Below are positions 1-8,301 of a stretch of DNA of 50,196 nt, piece after piece; within the stretch, counting starts at the first letter, position 1, and every line of letters starts with the position of its first letter. Both the position numbers and the translations under genes were made by a program. The DNA is from Actinomadura soli (lineage in GTDB: Bacteria > Actinomycetota > Actinomycetes > Streptosporangiales > Streptosporangiaceae), in the NCBI RefSeq assembly GCF_005889715.1, contig NZ_VCKW01000028.1:1-50196 (forward strand), read 5' to 3'. The notes beneath the pieces are model-generated. The model was not told the DNA's origin and ran no database searches. It saw only the letters and a list, made by a program, of their open reading frames with translations.

Positions 1-35
1 GACACCCTGCGTCCCCACGCCCCCGGAGCCACCCC

Positions 36-857
36 ATGAGGTGCCCTGTCTGCAGCTCTGACACCACTACCGCCCTCCCCGCTTGTATGCGCTGCGGAAC
101 AAGCCTCGCAAGTGCGCACCACGACCGCGACCTGCACGCGCTACAAGCCGCGTGCGCCGACCTCGCCGCCCGTGTGCCTCCCGCCGCCCGCGCGGCCGCG
201 AACGCGGCGGAGGCAGCACGCACGGCGACTGCGGCGGAGTCGGTCTTCGCGGCGGAAGACGCGGCGGAGATGGCGGAGGAGGCGGCACGCACGGCGGAGG
301 CGGCGCAAGTGTCGGAGGCGGCAAGCGCGGTAGTAGCGGTGTCCCAGGCGGCGGTGGTGGCGGCACGTGCGGCGGCGGCGGCGGAGACGGCATCCGCGGC
401 GGAACAGGCGGCGGAGGCGAAGCGGGCGGTGGCAGAGGCGGCCAACGCGGCGAACCGAGCGGAGAAGGCGGTGCATGCGGCGGCGGACACAGCGAACGCA
501 GCGGAGCAGATGGCGTATGCGAAGGAGACAATGCGGAATGCGACGGATGCGGCGGTGCGGGCCTTGGAGGTGGCTGAGCATACTTTCATCGCGTTGTCCC
601 GCGACCAGTCCCCAGCGCACGCGAGGGTGGCCGGTGTGGCGCGGTCGCCAGGGGTGTTGACGCGGCGGGTGCTGGCCGCTGGGTGCGCATTGCTGCCTGC
701 CAGCGACCGGGGTCGCTACGGCGAGGAATGGCTGAGCCTGCTCACCGAGGTGCCGACCCGCAGGGCGCGGGCTCGCGAGGTGCTGTCCATCCTGCGCGGT
801 GCGCCGCGTCAGGCCTGGACGTTGCGTCGTCCGCTCAAGCACGTGCCGCCCGCCTGA
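36..857 (+). CDS. Zinc-ribbon, alanine-rich coiled-coil protein of unknown function
   Basis: A 273-aa protein. The N-terminus carries a CPVC...CMRC four-cysteine pattern (residues about 3-20) that looks like a small zinc ribbon. Residues about 35-185 are extremely rich in Ala and Glu (runs of AAEAA type) and should form a long helix or coiled coil. The C-terminal 70 residues (RGRYGEEWLSLL, then Arg-rich) resemble a short tail I associate with actinobacterial membrane-associated or regulatory proteins, from memory only. No signal peptide or membrane segment is visible. GGAG lies 8 nt before the ATG. The repeated gcggcggagg codons leave long open frames on the other strand, but only this frame gives a structured protein. 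No function can be assigned. Confidence 0.7.
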   Translation: MRCPVCSSDTTTALPACMRCGTSLASAHHDRDLHALQAACADLAARVPPAARAAANAAEAARTATAAESVFAAEDAAEMAEEAARTAEAAQVSEAASAVVAVSQAAVVAARAAAAAETASAAEQAAEAKRAVAEAANAANRAEKAVHAAADTANAAEQMAYAKETMRNATDAAVRALEVAEHTFIALSRDQSPAHARVAGVARSPGVLTRRVLAAGCALLPASDRGRYGEEWLSLLTEVPTRRARAREVLSILRGAPRQAWTLRRPLKHVPPA

Positions 858-938
858 CCGAGCCGCGCCGCGCCTACGCCGACCCTCGACGAGTATCTCC
901 GGAGAAAGTGCAGGCTCCTTCTCGCGAGGAGACCGGGG

Positions 939-1856
939 TTAGGACGGGTGGAGGGTTGTTTGTTCGTAGAAGGCCAGGGCCTCGCGGATGCGGGCGCGGA
1001 GCCACATGTGGGGGCGGTCGTTGTCGTAGCGCTGGTGCCAGGCCAGGACGATTGGGACGGGTGGCAGGTCGAACGGCATCGTGCGGGTGCGGAGGCCCAG
1101 TTTGTTGAGGGTTGGGCGGCACATGTGTTCGGGGACCGCGACCATGAGTTCGCTTTCGGCGACCAGGTAGAGGGCTGCGGTGCTCGTGGGGACGGATGCG
1201 ACTACGCGGCGGCGTAGACCTAGGGCGTCGAGGGACGTGTCGATTGGGTCGCTTAGCCTTCCGCGGCGGGAGACGATGACGTGATCGGCCTCGGCGAAGC
1301 GTTCGGCGGTGAGGTCGAGCGCGGCGCAGGGGTGGTCGGGGCCTATGGCGGCGACCAGGCGGTCGTGGCCGATGGTGATGTGGTTGATTTCCGGCACGTC
1401 CGGTTCGGTGGAGCCGATTTCCAGGTCGACCTGGCCGTGGCGTAGCTCGTTGGTGTCGCTGCTGGCCTCGGCGAGGAGCCGGATGGCCACGCCGGGGGCC
1501 TGGTCTCGGACGGTGGCCAGGAGTGCCGGGCCGATCGCCGTCGTGACGGCGTCGTGGCCGCGGACCGAGAACGCGCGGTCCAGGTTCACCAGGTCGAGGT
1601 CGTGTTCGGGGCGGAGGACGCCGCGCGCCCGCTGGACGAGGTCGTGCACCTCGCCGCGGATCTCCAGGGCGTAGGGCGTCGGGATCATCGTGCGGCCCGC
1701 GCGGACGAGGATCTGGTCGCCGGTGACGCGTCTGATCCGGCCGAGGGTGCGGCTCATCGCCGGGGCGGACAGGTTCAGGCGCTCCGCCGCGCCCGCGACG
1801 CTGTTGTGCTCCAGCAGGGCGTCCAGCGCGGTCAGCAGGTTCAAATCCAAGTGCAC
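939..1856 (-). CDS. LysR-family transcriptional regulator, divergent from the amidase operon
   Basis: A 305-aa LysR-type regulator. The N-terminal winged HTH is at residues about 3-62 (LNLLTALDALLEHNSVAGAA, then SAPAMSRTLGRIR as recognition helix), followed by a LysR substrate-binding domain to the C-terminus. I chose the GTG at 1856 because it gives the canonical HLDLNLL N-terminus. The frame stays open far upstream, but that part reads the antisense of the amidase. No clear Shine-Dalgarno precedes the GTG. The gene is divergent from the 1956-12305 operon with a 99-bp gap, the classic arrangement for a LysR protein controlling its neighbour in response to a pathway metabolite. That role is inferred from position. 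Confidence 0.9.
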   Translation of the reverse strand: MHLDLNLLTALDALLEHNSVAGAAERLNLSAPAMSRTLGRIRRVTGDQILVRAGRTMIPTPYALEIRGEVHDLVQRARGVLRPEHDLDLVNLDRAFSVRGHDAVTTAIGPALLATVRDQAPGVAIRLLAEASSDTNELRHGQVDLEIGSTEPDVPEINHITIGHDRLVAAIGPDHPCAALDLTAERFAEADHVIVSRRGRLSDPIDTSLDALGLRRRVVASVPTSTAALYLVAESELMVAVPEHMCRPTLNKLGLRTRTMPFDLPPVPIVLAWHQRYDNDRPHMWLRARIREALAFYEQTTLHPS

Positions 1857-1955
1857 GAGAGTAAATGTAGCCCTATCAAAGATGCACTGGCCATTACGAC
1901 TGGTCGCTCTTAGTGTCGGGGACGAGACGAAAACCCCCGGTAGAGGAGCGAGGCC

Positions 1956-3416
1956 ATGGAGATCTGGCAACTGTCCGCCACCGAGGTCGCGCGCCTGCTC
2001 CGTACCGGGGCCGTGTCGTCGGTCGAGGCCACCCGGTCGGTGCTCGCGCGGATCGCGGACGTCAATCCGGCGGCGAACGCCGTTGTCGAGGTGCGGGAGG
2101 ACGAGGCGCTCGACGCGGCGCGGAAGGCGGACGCTCGGCTGCGGCATGGGCCGGCGACGGGTCCGCTGCACGGCGTGCCCGTGACTTTCAAGGTGAACAC
2201 GAATGTCGAGGGGCTGCCCACTACCGAGGGCGTCGCCGCGTACAAGGATCACATCGCCACCGAGACCGATCCGCAGGCGTCGAGCTGGCTGGACGCCGGG
2301 GCCATTCTCGTGGGACGGACCAATTGCCCGCCTTTCGCGACCCGGTGGACGACCGAGAGCGACCTCTACGGCGCGACGGTCAACCCGTGGGACCCGGCGG
2401 TGACGCCGGGCGGGTCCAGCGGTGGGGCGGCCGTCGCGGTGGCGCTCGGGATGGGCGCGCTGGCGCATGGGAGTGACATCGGCGGGTCGATCCGGTATCC
2501 GGCCACCTGCTGCGGTGTCGTCGGGTTGCGGCCGACGCCCGGACGGGTTCCGGCGTGGGCGGGGTCGCCGTCGCATGACCCGCCGATGGCCGTGCAGGCG
2601 TTCGTCGAGCAGGGGCCGCTCGCCCGGACGGTCGCCGATCTGCGGCTGGGGTTGCGGGCGATGGAGGCCTACGATCCCCGGGACCCGCGAGCCGTTGCCT
2701 ATGCCAGCCGGATTCCGGTGTCGGCGGAGCGGGGGCGCGTCGCGGTCGTGACCGATCCTGGTGGGCCGGGGTTGCGGGGGTCGTCCACGGCGGAGAGCGT
2801 CGAGGCAACGCGGACGGCCGCCGGATGGCTGGCCGACGCCGGTTACCAGGTCGACGAGGTCGAGCTGCCGCTGTTCGGCGAGGCCGCGGAGCTGTGGTGG
2901 AAGCTGGCGCTCACCGAGTTCGCGATCGGGATGGTGGGCGAGGTCGAGCGGGTCGGTGACCCCGGTTTCCGCCGGTTCTTCGACCTCATGTTCGCCGTCT
3001 ACTGGGACGCGTTCGGTGAGGTCGATCTTGCGGAGTTCGTGGCCGGGTGGGCGCGGCGCGGGATGCTCCGGCGGCAGTTCTCGGTGTTCGCGGACCGGTA
3101 TCCGCTCGTCCTGACGCCCGTGTCCGGCGAGGCGCCGTTCCCCATGGGGTCGGACGCGGAGTCGGTCGAGCGGACGGCCGAACTGATGGGGCGGCAATGG
3201 CCGCTCATGTCCGTTCCCGTGCTCGGGTTCCCGGCGCTCGGGCTTCCCGTCGAGAGCGGGGGCGGCGCGCCGCTCGGCGTCCAGGTGATCGGACGGCCCT
3301 TCGAGGAGGACGCCGTGTTCGCCGCCGCCGAGGTCATCGAGGCCAGAGCCGGAATCGCGACCCCCATCGACCCGTCCCCCATCGGAAAGAGCCACGATGT
3401 CGCTGCACTCGGATGA
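1956..3416 (+). CDS. Amidase-signature (AS) family hydrolase
   Basis: A 486-aa cytoplasmic amidase-signature enzyme, predicted to hydrolyse a carboxamide to acid plus ammonia. The AS catalytic triad is intact: Lys79 in PVTFKVN, cis-Ser154 in PGGSSGG and nucleophile Ser178 in GSDIGGSIR. The Ser-Ser spacing of 24 matches the family. GAGGAG precedes the ATG with good spacing. It is the first gene of the long operon that runs to 12305 and is divergent from the LysR gene. Its 3' end overlaps the IMPase-like gene by 20 bp. The substrate cannot be read from sequence. With a second amidase (10036-11445) and an aryl-CoA ligase in the same operon, an aromatic or heteroaromatic amide is a reasonable guess. 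Confidence 0.93.
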   Translation: MEIWQLSATEVARLLRTGAVSSVEATRSVLARIADVNPAANAVVEVREDEALDAARKADARLRHGPATGPLHGVPVTFKVNTNVEGLPTTEGVAAYKDHIATETDPQASSWLDAGAILVGRTNCPPFATRWTTESDLYGATVNPWDPAVTPGGSSGGAAVAVALGMGALAHGSDIGGSIRYPATCCGVVGLRPTPGRVPAWAGSPSHDPPMAVQAFVEQGPLARTVADLRLGLRAMEAYDPRDPRAVAYASRIPVSAERGRVAVVTDPGGPGLRGSSTAESVEATRTAAGWLADAGYQVDEVELPLFGEAAELWWKLALTEFAIGMVGEVERVGDPGFRRFFDLMFAVYWDAFGEVDLAEFVAGWARRGMLRRQFSVFADRYPLVLTPVSGEAPFPMGSDAESVERTAELMGRQWPLMSVPVLGFPALGLPVESGGGAPLGVQVIGRPFEEDAVFAAAEVIEARAGIATPIDPSPIGKSHDVAALG

Positions 3417-4248
3417 CCGCGTGAACCCGTCCCTCGCGGGCGGCAACCCGGCCCTGGCCGGCGACCGGGAGCTGGTGCCGCAGGTCGCGGCGGCGGTGCG
3501 GGCGGCGGGAGCGCGCATGGTCGAGCGGTTCTCGACCACCCCGCGCCTCGCCGGACGGGACGAGGTCGTGGCGGGCATCTACGCCAACGACGCGGCGTCC
3601 CTGGAAATCCTGAAGCCCGCGCTGACGCGGATACGCCCGGGCGTCGGCTGGGTCGACGACGAATTGGAAAGCGGGGTGCTCCCGGACGGGGAATGGTGGG
3701 TGACCGACCCCGTCGAAGGCAATATCAATCATGTTCACGGCATGACGGACTGGGGCGTCACGGCGACGCTCGTCCGCGACAACGTGCCCGTGGTCACGGC
3801 GGTACATCTGCCGTTGGTCGACGATACTTATACGGCGGTTCTGGGCGGCGGCGCCTTTCTGAACGGGGAGCCGCTGTGCCATTCCCCGAAGGCCGGGATC
3901 GACGGGGCGCTCGTCGGGACGGGACAGGCCGCGCCCGGCGAGTCGGCGGAGACCTTTCTGCGCATCGGGGCGTCCGTCACCGCGATGCTCAACGCCGCGA
4001 TGGTGATCCGGGTGTCGGTGCCGGCGACGCTGCAGCTCATCCAGATCGCCGCCGGCCGGATGGACGTGTTCTGGCAGTTCAGCCAGGTCCGCTCCGGCCT
4101 GCTCGCGGGCGCGCTGCTCGTCGTCGAGGCGGGCGGCGTCGTCTCCGACACGCGCGGGCGGCCGTGGAGCCTCGACAGCGACGACTTCCTCGCCGCGACC
4201 CCGACGCTGCACGCCGCCGCCGTCCAGACCCTTTCCGCCATTACATGA
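3397..4248 (+). CDS. Inositol monophosphatase-like protein with a degenerate metal site
   Basis: A 283-aa member of the IMPase/FBPase-like fold. The motif normally written DP(I/L)DGT appears as DPVEGNINHVHG (about residues 108-119), so the second metal-ligand Asp is Glu and the Thr is Asn. The downstream WDxAxG motif appears as WQFSQVRSG, losing another ligand Asp. The acidic pair before motif 1 is VDDE. The C-terminal VVEAGGVVSD is typical of the family. The ATG at 3397 has GGAAAGAG upstream and overlaps the amidase gene by 20 bp. The stop overlaps a possible upstream ATG of the next gene. It may be an active but divergent phosphatase or a non-hydrolytic relative. A binding role in the catabolic pathway is speculation. 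Confidence 0.85.
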   Translation: MSLHSDDRVNPSLAGGNPALAGDRELVPQVAAAVRAAGARMVERFSTTPRLAGRDEVVAGIYANDAASLEILKPALTRIRPGVGWVDDELESGVLPDGEWWVTDPVEGNINHVHGMTDWGVTATLVRDNVPVVTAVHLPLVDDTYTAVLGGGAFLNGEPLCHSPKAGIDGALVGTGQAAPGESAETFLRIGASVTAMLNAAMVIRVSVPATLQLIQIAAGRMDVFWQFSQVRSGLLAGALLVVEAGGVVSDTRGRPWSLDSDDFLAATPTLHAAAVQTLSAIT

Positions 4249-4274
4249 AACGACAGACAGGAAGGCGTTCGGCC

Positions 4275-5243
4275 ATGCGTAGAGTCCCGCTCGGTGCGTC
4301 CGGTATCGAGATCAGCGAATTCGTGTTCGGCGCCGGGTCCATCGGCGGGGTCGGCACGTCCACGAGCACGCGCGGATTCGGGCTGAACGCCGAGGAGGGC
4401 TTCGAGCGGCTCGACGAGGCGTGGGAGCTCGGGATCAACATCGTGGACACGTCCGACTCCTACGGGGGCGGCGAGAGCGAGAAGGTCGTGGGCCGCTGGC
4501 TGCACGAGCGGCGGCCCGCGGACGCGATCGTGTCGACCAAGGTCGGGCTGATCAGCAACCCGGACGGCTCCAGGGCCAGGGACCTGTCGGCGAAGCACAT
4601 CGAGCGGCGGCTGGCGCGGAGCATCGAGCGGCTCGGGCGGGTCGACCTGTACCTGTCGCACGTCCCCGACCCGGGGACGCCGATCGCGGAGACGCTGGAG
4701 GCGTTCTCCGCCGCGCAGGACGCCGGGGCCATCGGGGCGTACGGCGTCAGCAACGTCGACCACGCGCTGCTGGAGGACATCCTGCGGACGGCGGACGCGA
4801 AGGGCCTGCACCGGCCCGTCACCGTCGAGAACCGGCTGAACCTCCTCGACCGCGGTGACGAGGCCGAGCTGCTGCCGCTCGTGGTGGGCGAGGGGCTCGG
4901 GTACACGCCGTTCTCCCCGCTCGCGGGCGGGGTGCTGTCCGAGCGGTACCTGGACGGGGCGCAACCGGAGGCCGGGAGCCGCATCGCCGTCGCCGGCCAC
5001 CTGTACTACAAGGGCTTCCATTCGCCGGACAACCTGGAGAAGGTCGCCGCGCTCCGCGAGGTCGCGCGGGAGCTGGCGGCGAGCGTCTCCGGGCTGGCCC
5101 TCGCGTGGCTCCGCGACCATCCCGCCGTCACCGCGCCGATCGTCGCGCCGCGCACGTCCGCGCACTGGGACGCCGTCCGCGAGGCCATGGAGATCCGGCT
5201 GGATGAGAAACAGCACGCCCGCATCTCGGACATCTTCCGATGA
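4275..5243 (+). CDS. Aldo/keto reductase (operon copy 1)
   Basis: A 322-aa aldo/keto reductase with a TIM barrel and NADPH-dependent carbonyl reduction. The catalytic tetrad is visible: Asp58 and Tyr63 in VDTSDSYGGGESE, Lys89 in VSTKVG and His129 in DLYLSHVPDP. I chose the ATG at 4275 because AGGAAGG lies about 9 nt upstream. An in-frame ATG at 4245, overlapping the previous stop as ATGA, would add ten residues (MKRQTGRRSA) and cannot be excluded. The gene ends in an ATGA overlap with the CoA-ligase gene. In the pathway it could reduce an aldehyde or ketone intermediate, or run as a dehydrogenase. Confidence 0.92.
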   Translation: MRRVPLGASGIEISEFVFGAGSIGGVGTSTSTRGFGLNAEEGFERLDEAWELGINIVDTSDSYGGGESEKVVGRWLHERRPADAIVSTKVGLISNPDGSRARDLSAKHIERRLARSIERLGRVDLYLSHVPDPGTPIAETLEAFSAAQDAGAIGAYGVSNVDHALLEDILRTADAKGLHRPVTVENRLNLLDRGDEAELLPLVVGEGLGYTPFSPLAGGVLSERYLDGAQPEAGSRIAVAGHLYYKGFHSPDNLEKVAALREVARELAASVSGLALAWLRDHPAVTAPIVAPRTSAHWDAVREAMEIRLDEKQHARISDIFR

Positions 5244-6571
5244 ACAGGCCGGCGATCAGCGCCGAAGGGCTCGAAGCGAGCGCCGAAGGGCTCGAAGCGA
5301 TCGAGACGGCGTCCGTTGACGAGCTGCGGGCCGTGCAGCTCGAAAGGCTGCGCTGGACGGTCCGGCACGCCTACGAGAACGTGCCCCACTACCGGACGGC
5401 CCTGGACGCCGCCGGAACGCACCCGGACGACATCCACGCCCTCTCCGACCTGCCCAAACTGCCGTTCACGACCAAGGACGACCTGCGCTCGAACTACCCG
5501 TACGGGATGTTCGCCGTCCCGGCGGAGCGGGTGGCGCGCGTCCACGCGTCCTCGGGGACCACCGGGCGGCCGACCATCGTCGGTTACACGCGCGACGACC
5601 TGGAGACGTGGGCGGGCGTCGTCGCGCGCAGCATCCGCGCGGCGGGCGGGCGGCCCGGCGACCGGCTGCACAACGCCTACGGCTACGGGCTGTTCACCGG
5701 CGGGCTCGGGCTCCACGCGGGGGCGGAGCGGCTGGGCTGCGCCGTGATCCCGGTGTCGGGCGGGATGACCGGACGGCAGGTCCTGCTGATCCGCGACCTG
5801 CGGCCGGACATCATCACCGTCACCCCGTCCTACATGCTCGCGCTGATCGACGAGATGGAGCGGCAGGGCGTCGATCCCCGCTCGACGTCGCTGCGCGTCG
5901 GGATCTTCGGCGCCGAGCCGTGGACGGAGGAGATGCGGCGGGAGGTCGAGGGGCGCCTCGGCATCGACGCGGTCGACATCTACGGGCTGTCGGAGATCGT
6001 CGGGCCGGGCGTGGCGCAGGAGTGCGCCGAGACCAAGGACGGCCTGCACCTGTGGGAGGACCACTTCTATCCCGAGATCGTCGACCCGGTGACGGGCGAG
6101 ACGCTGCCGGACGGCCGCGAGGGCGAGCTGGTGCTGACCACGCTGACCAGGCAGGCGATGCCGGTGCTGCGGTACCGCACCCGGGACCTGACCCGGCTGC
6201 TGCCGGGGACCGCCCGGCCGATGCGCCGGATCGCGCGGATCTCCGGCCGCACCGACGACATGATCATCCTGCGCGGGGTGAACCTGTTCCCCACGCAGAT
6301 CGAGGAACTGCTGCTCGGCACGGACGAGCTGGCGCCGCATTTCCAGTGCGTGCTGACGCGCCGGGGCGCTCTCGACGGGCTGACCGTGCGCGTGGAGCGG
6401 CGCGGCGCCGTGGCCGCGGGCCCGGTGGCGACGGCGGCCGGGGAGCGCGTGCGGGCGCTGATCAAGAACACGATCGGGGTCAGCGTCGAGGTCGAGGTCG
6501 TCGAACCCGGCGGGATCGAGCGGTCGGCGGGGAAGATGCGGCGCGTCATCGACGAACGTCCAGCCCGGTAA
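5240..6571 (+). CDS. paaK: PaaK-type phenylacetate (aryl)-CoA ligase
   Basis: A 443-aa AMP-forming ligase of the phenylacetate-CoA ligase family, which activates aryl carboxylic acids with ATP and CoA. Key motifs are SSGTTGRPTIVGYT (P-loop, about residues 99-112), YGLSEIVGPGV and, near the C-terminus, GRTDDMIILRGVNLFPTQIEE. The length is normal for PaaK. The start overlaps the preceding stop (ATGA), implying translational coupling. The N-terminal tail contains a perfect 21-bp tandem duplication (5258-5299) giving SAEGLEA twice, which the family does not need. There are no other paa genes here, so the substrate is probably an arylacetate or related acid released by one of the operon's amidases, not necessarily phenylacetate. 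The symbol denotes the family. Confidence 0.92.
   Translation: MNRPAISAEGLEASAEGLEAIETASVDELRAVQLERLRWTVRHAYENVPHYRTALDAAGTHPDDIHALSDLPKLPFTTKDDLRSNYPYGMFAVPAERVARVHASSGTTGRPTIVGYTRDDLETWAGVVARSIRAAGGRPGDRLHNAYGYGLFTGGLGLHAGAERLGCAVIPVSGGMTGRQVLLIRDLRPDIITVTPSYMLALIDEMERQGVDPRSTSLRVGIFGAEPWTEEMRREVEGRLGIDAVDIYGLSEIVGPGVAQECAETKDGLHLWEDHFYPEIVDPVTGETLPDGREGELVLTTLTRQAMPVLRYRTRDLTRLLPGTARPMRRIARISGRTDDMIILRGVNLFPTQIEELLLGTDELAPHFQCVLTRRGALDGLTVRVERRGAVAAGPVATAAGERVRALIKNTIGVSVEVEVVEPGGIERSAGKMRRVIDERPAR
5258..5299 (+). repeat. Perfect 21-bp tandem duplication in the N-terminus of the paaK-type gene
   Basis: Two identical copies of a 21-bp unit, 5258-5278 and 5279-5299, each beginning agcgccgaagg. 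The unit is 7 codons and inserts an extra SAEGLEA before the conserved core, leaving the frame intact. Confidence 0.95.
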
Positions 6572-6592
6572 GGCCCGGAGAGGAGGGCAGGC

Positions 6593-7387
6593 ATGGGAGC
6601 GAGATCGAGCCGGAATGGTTCCGCGGGGATCGCCGTGCGGTTGCGCGGTGTCGGCAAGAGATTCGACGGCGGTGTGGAGGCGATCAGGAATCTGGACCTT
6701 TCCGTGGGGCCCGAGGAGTTCGTCTCGATCGTCGGGCCGAGCGGCTGCGGGAAGTCGACCCTGCTGCGCGTCATCGCGGGTTTGACGCCGTGCGCGGACG
6801 GGTCGGTCGACGTCCATGGTGAGGCCGTCACCGCGCCCCGGGCGGACGTCGGCATGATGTTCCAGCGGCCCGCGCTCCTCGCGTGGAAGACGTCGCTGGA
6901 GAACGTGCTCCTGCCCGTCCGGATGCGCCGCAGGGTGAAGGACGACGACGTCCGCGAGGCCATGCGGCTGCTCGCCCTGTTCAATCTCGAAGGGTTCGAG
7001 CATCACTTTCCCGAGCAGCTCTCCGGCGGGATGCGGCAGCGGGTCGCGCTGGCCCGGCTGATGATGACCGGGGCCGGTGTGCGCCTTCTCGACGAGCCGT
7101 TCGGCGCGGTCGACGAGCTGACCCGGGAACTGCTCAATCTCGAACTGCTGAAGATCCATGAACGGACGGCGTCGGCCACGCTCTTCGTCACGCACAGCAT
7201 TTCCGAGGCCGTCCTGCTGTCGGACCGGGTCGTCGTGATGACGCCGAGGCCGGGAACGGTCGCGGCGGACGTGACCATCTCGCTGCCGCGGCCCCGCTCG
7301 CTCGACATGGCCTATTCCCCGGAGTTCCAGGAATCGGCCCTGCGGGTGCGGGACGGGCTCCAGCTCGTCCAGGCCGAAGGGGGTTGA
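6593..7387 (+). CDS. ABC transporter ATP-binding protein (SsuB/TauB type)
   Basis: A 264-aa nucleotide-binding subunit of a nitrate/sulfonate/taurine-type importer. Walker A is GPSGCGKST (about 48-56), the Q-loop is at QRPALL (Gln91), the signature is LSGGMRQR (about 143-150) and Walker B is VRLLDEPFGAVDE (about 163-175), followed by the switch His in FVTHSISEA. It acts at the inner face of the membrane with the permease at 7393-8301 and the lipoprotein at 8298-9386. GAGGAGGGCAG precedes the ATG. It lies 21 bp after the CoA-ligase gene in the same operon and presumably energises uptake of the amide or acid that the operon degrades. Confidence 0.93.
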   Translation: MGARSSRNGSAGIAVRLRGVGKRFDGGVEAIRNLDLSVGPEEFVSIVGPSGCGKSTLLRVIAGLTPCADGSVDVHGEAVTAPRADVGMMFQRPALLAWKTSLENVLLPVRMRRRVKDDDVREAMRLLALFNLEGFEHHFPEQLSGGMRQRVALARLMMTGAGVRLLDEPFGAVDELTRELLNLELLKIHERTASATLFVTHSISEAVLLSDRVVVMTPRPGTVAADVTISLPRPRSLDMAYSPEFQESALRVRDGLQLVQAEGG

Positions 7388-7392
7388 TCGCG

Positions 7393-8301
7393 GTGAACGG
7401 GAAGCACGGCGCGGCACGGCGGATGTCCGGACGCGGCCGGGTGATCGCCCCGGCGGCCCTGTTCGCCGCCGTGGTCGTCCTATGGGATCTCGCGCACACC
7501 CAGGGCTGGGTCAGCGACCTGATCCTGCCCCGCCCCTGGGACGTCGTCGTCGCGGCCTACGAGCTGTTCTCCACCGGGCTCGTCTGGGAGCACCTGCTCG
7601 CCACCTTCTACGAGACCCTCGCCGGGTTCGGCGTCGCGGCGGTGCTCGGGATCGGCGCGGCCATCGCGGCCGGGTCGTCGCGCCTGGTCAGGCAGATGGT
7701 GTACCCGTACGCGGTGACGCTGCAGGTCCTGCCGATGCTGTCCATCGCGCCGATCCTGATCTCCGCGTTCGGGTTCGGCTACACCTCGAAGATCGTGATC
7801 GCCGGGATGATCGCGTTCTTCCCGGTGTTCGTGAACGCGCTCACGGGGCTGCTCGCCCCGGACCCCGACGCCGAGGAGCTCTTCCGGTCGCTCCGCGCCG
7901 GCAAGAAGCGGACGTTCCTCAGCCTCCTGCTCCCCACCGCCGCGCCGATGATCTTCGCGGGGCTGCGGATCGGGCTCACGCTCGCGCTCGCGGGCGCGGT
8001 CGTCGCCGAAATCGTGTCGTCGCAGAAAGGGCTCGGATTCCTCGTCCAGAGGTACAGCTCCCAGCTGAATCAGGACGACGCGTTCGCCGTCGTACTGGTC
8101 CTGACCGCGATGGGGCTGCTGCTCTACGGCGCCATCGGCTTCGCCGACCGCACCATCGTCTTCTGGCGGCATGCCGCGCGGATGACGTCCAAGACCAGGA
8201 GCCGGGAGAGAAGCGTCCGGCGGCGGCTCGGCGAAACGCCGTCGCGGCCCGCCGGGTCCGCCCCCTCGAACCATTCGGCTTCGGAGGAGAAGGTTTCATG
8301 A
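7393..8301 (+). CDS. ABC transporter permease (SsuC type)
   Basis: A 302-aa inner-membrane permease with about six hydrophobic helices. It carries the EAA loop (AEELFRSLRAGKKRTFLSLL) that contacts the ATPase, at about residues 154-173. The GTG at 7393 is preferred because AGGGGG sits 9 nt upstream. A TTG at 7384 that overlaps the ATPase stop has no Shine-Dalgarno spacing. The C-terminal 40 residues are Arg/Ser-rich and probably cytoplasmic, longer than usual for this family. The gene ends in an ATGA overlap with the binding-protein gene. Confidence 0.9.
   Translation: MNGKHGAARRMSGRGRVIAPAALFAAVVVLWDLAHTQGWVSDLILPRPWDVVVAAYELFSTGLVWEHLLATFYETLAGFGVAAVLGIGAAIAAGSSRLVRQMVYPYAVTLQVLPMLSIAPILISAFGFGYTSKIVIAGMIAFFPVFVNALTGLLAPDPDAEELFRSLRAGKKRTFLSLLLPTAAPMIFAGLRIGLTLALAGAVVAEIVSSQKGLGFLVQRYSSQLNQDDAFAVVLVLTAMGLLLYGAIGFADRTIVFWRHAARMTSKTRSRERSVRRRLGETPSRPAGSAPSNHSASEEKVS

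Noticed and set aside
67..577. Gly-rich and Pro-rich open frames over the first gene
   Set aside because: They arise from the repetitive gcggcggag codons of the Ala-rich frame and have no independent support.
1910..3578. Long minus-strand open frame running through the amidase region and joining the LysR gene
   Set aside because: It is low-complexity Arg/Pro/His-rich translation antisense to the amidase, caused by high GC. Only the last 305 codons (939-1856) are a recognisable protein.
5240..6571. Complete phenylacetate degradation locus
   Set aside because: Only the CoA ligase is present. The multicomponent epoxidase, PaaG/PaaZ and other partners are not in the window.
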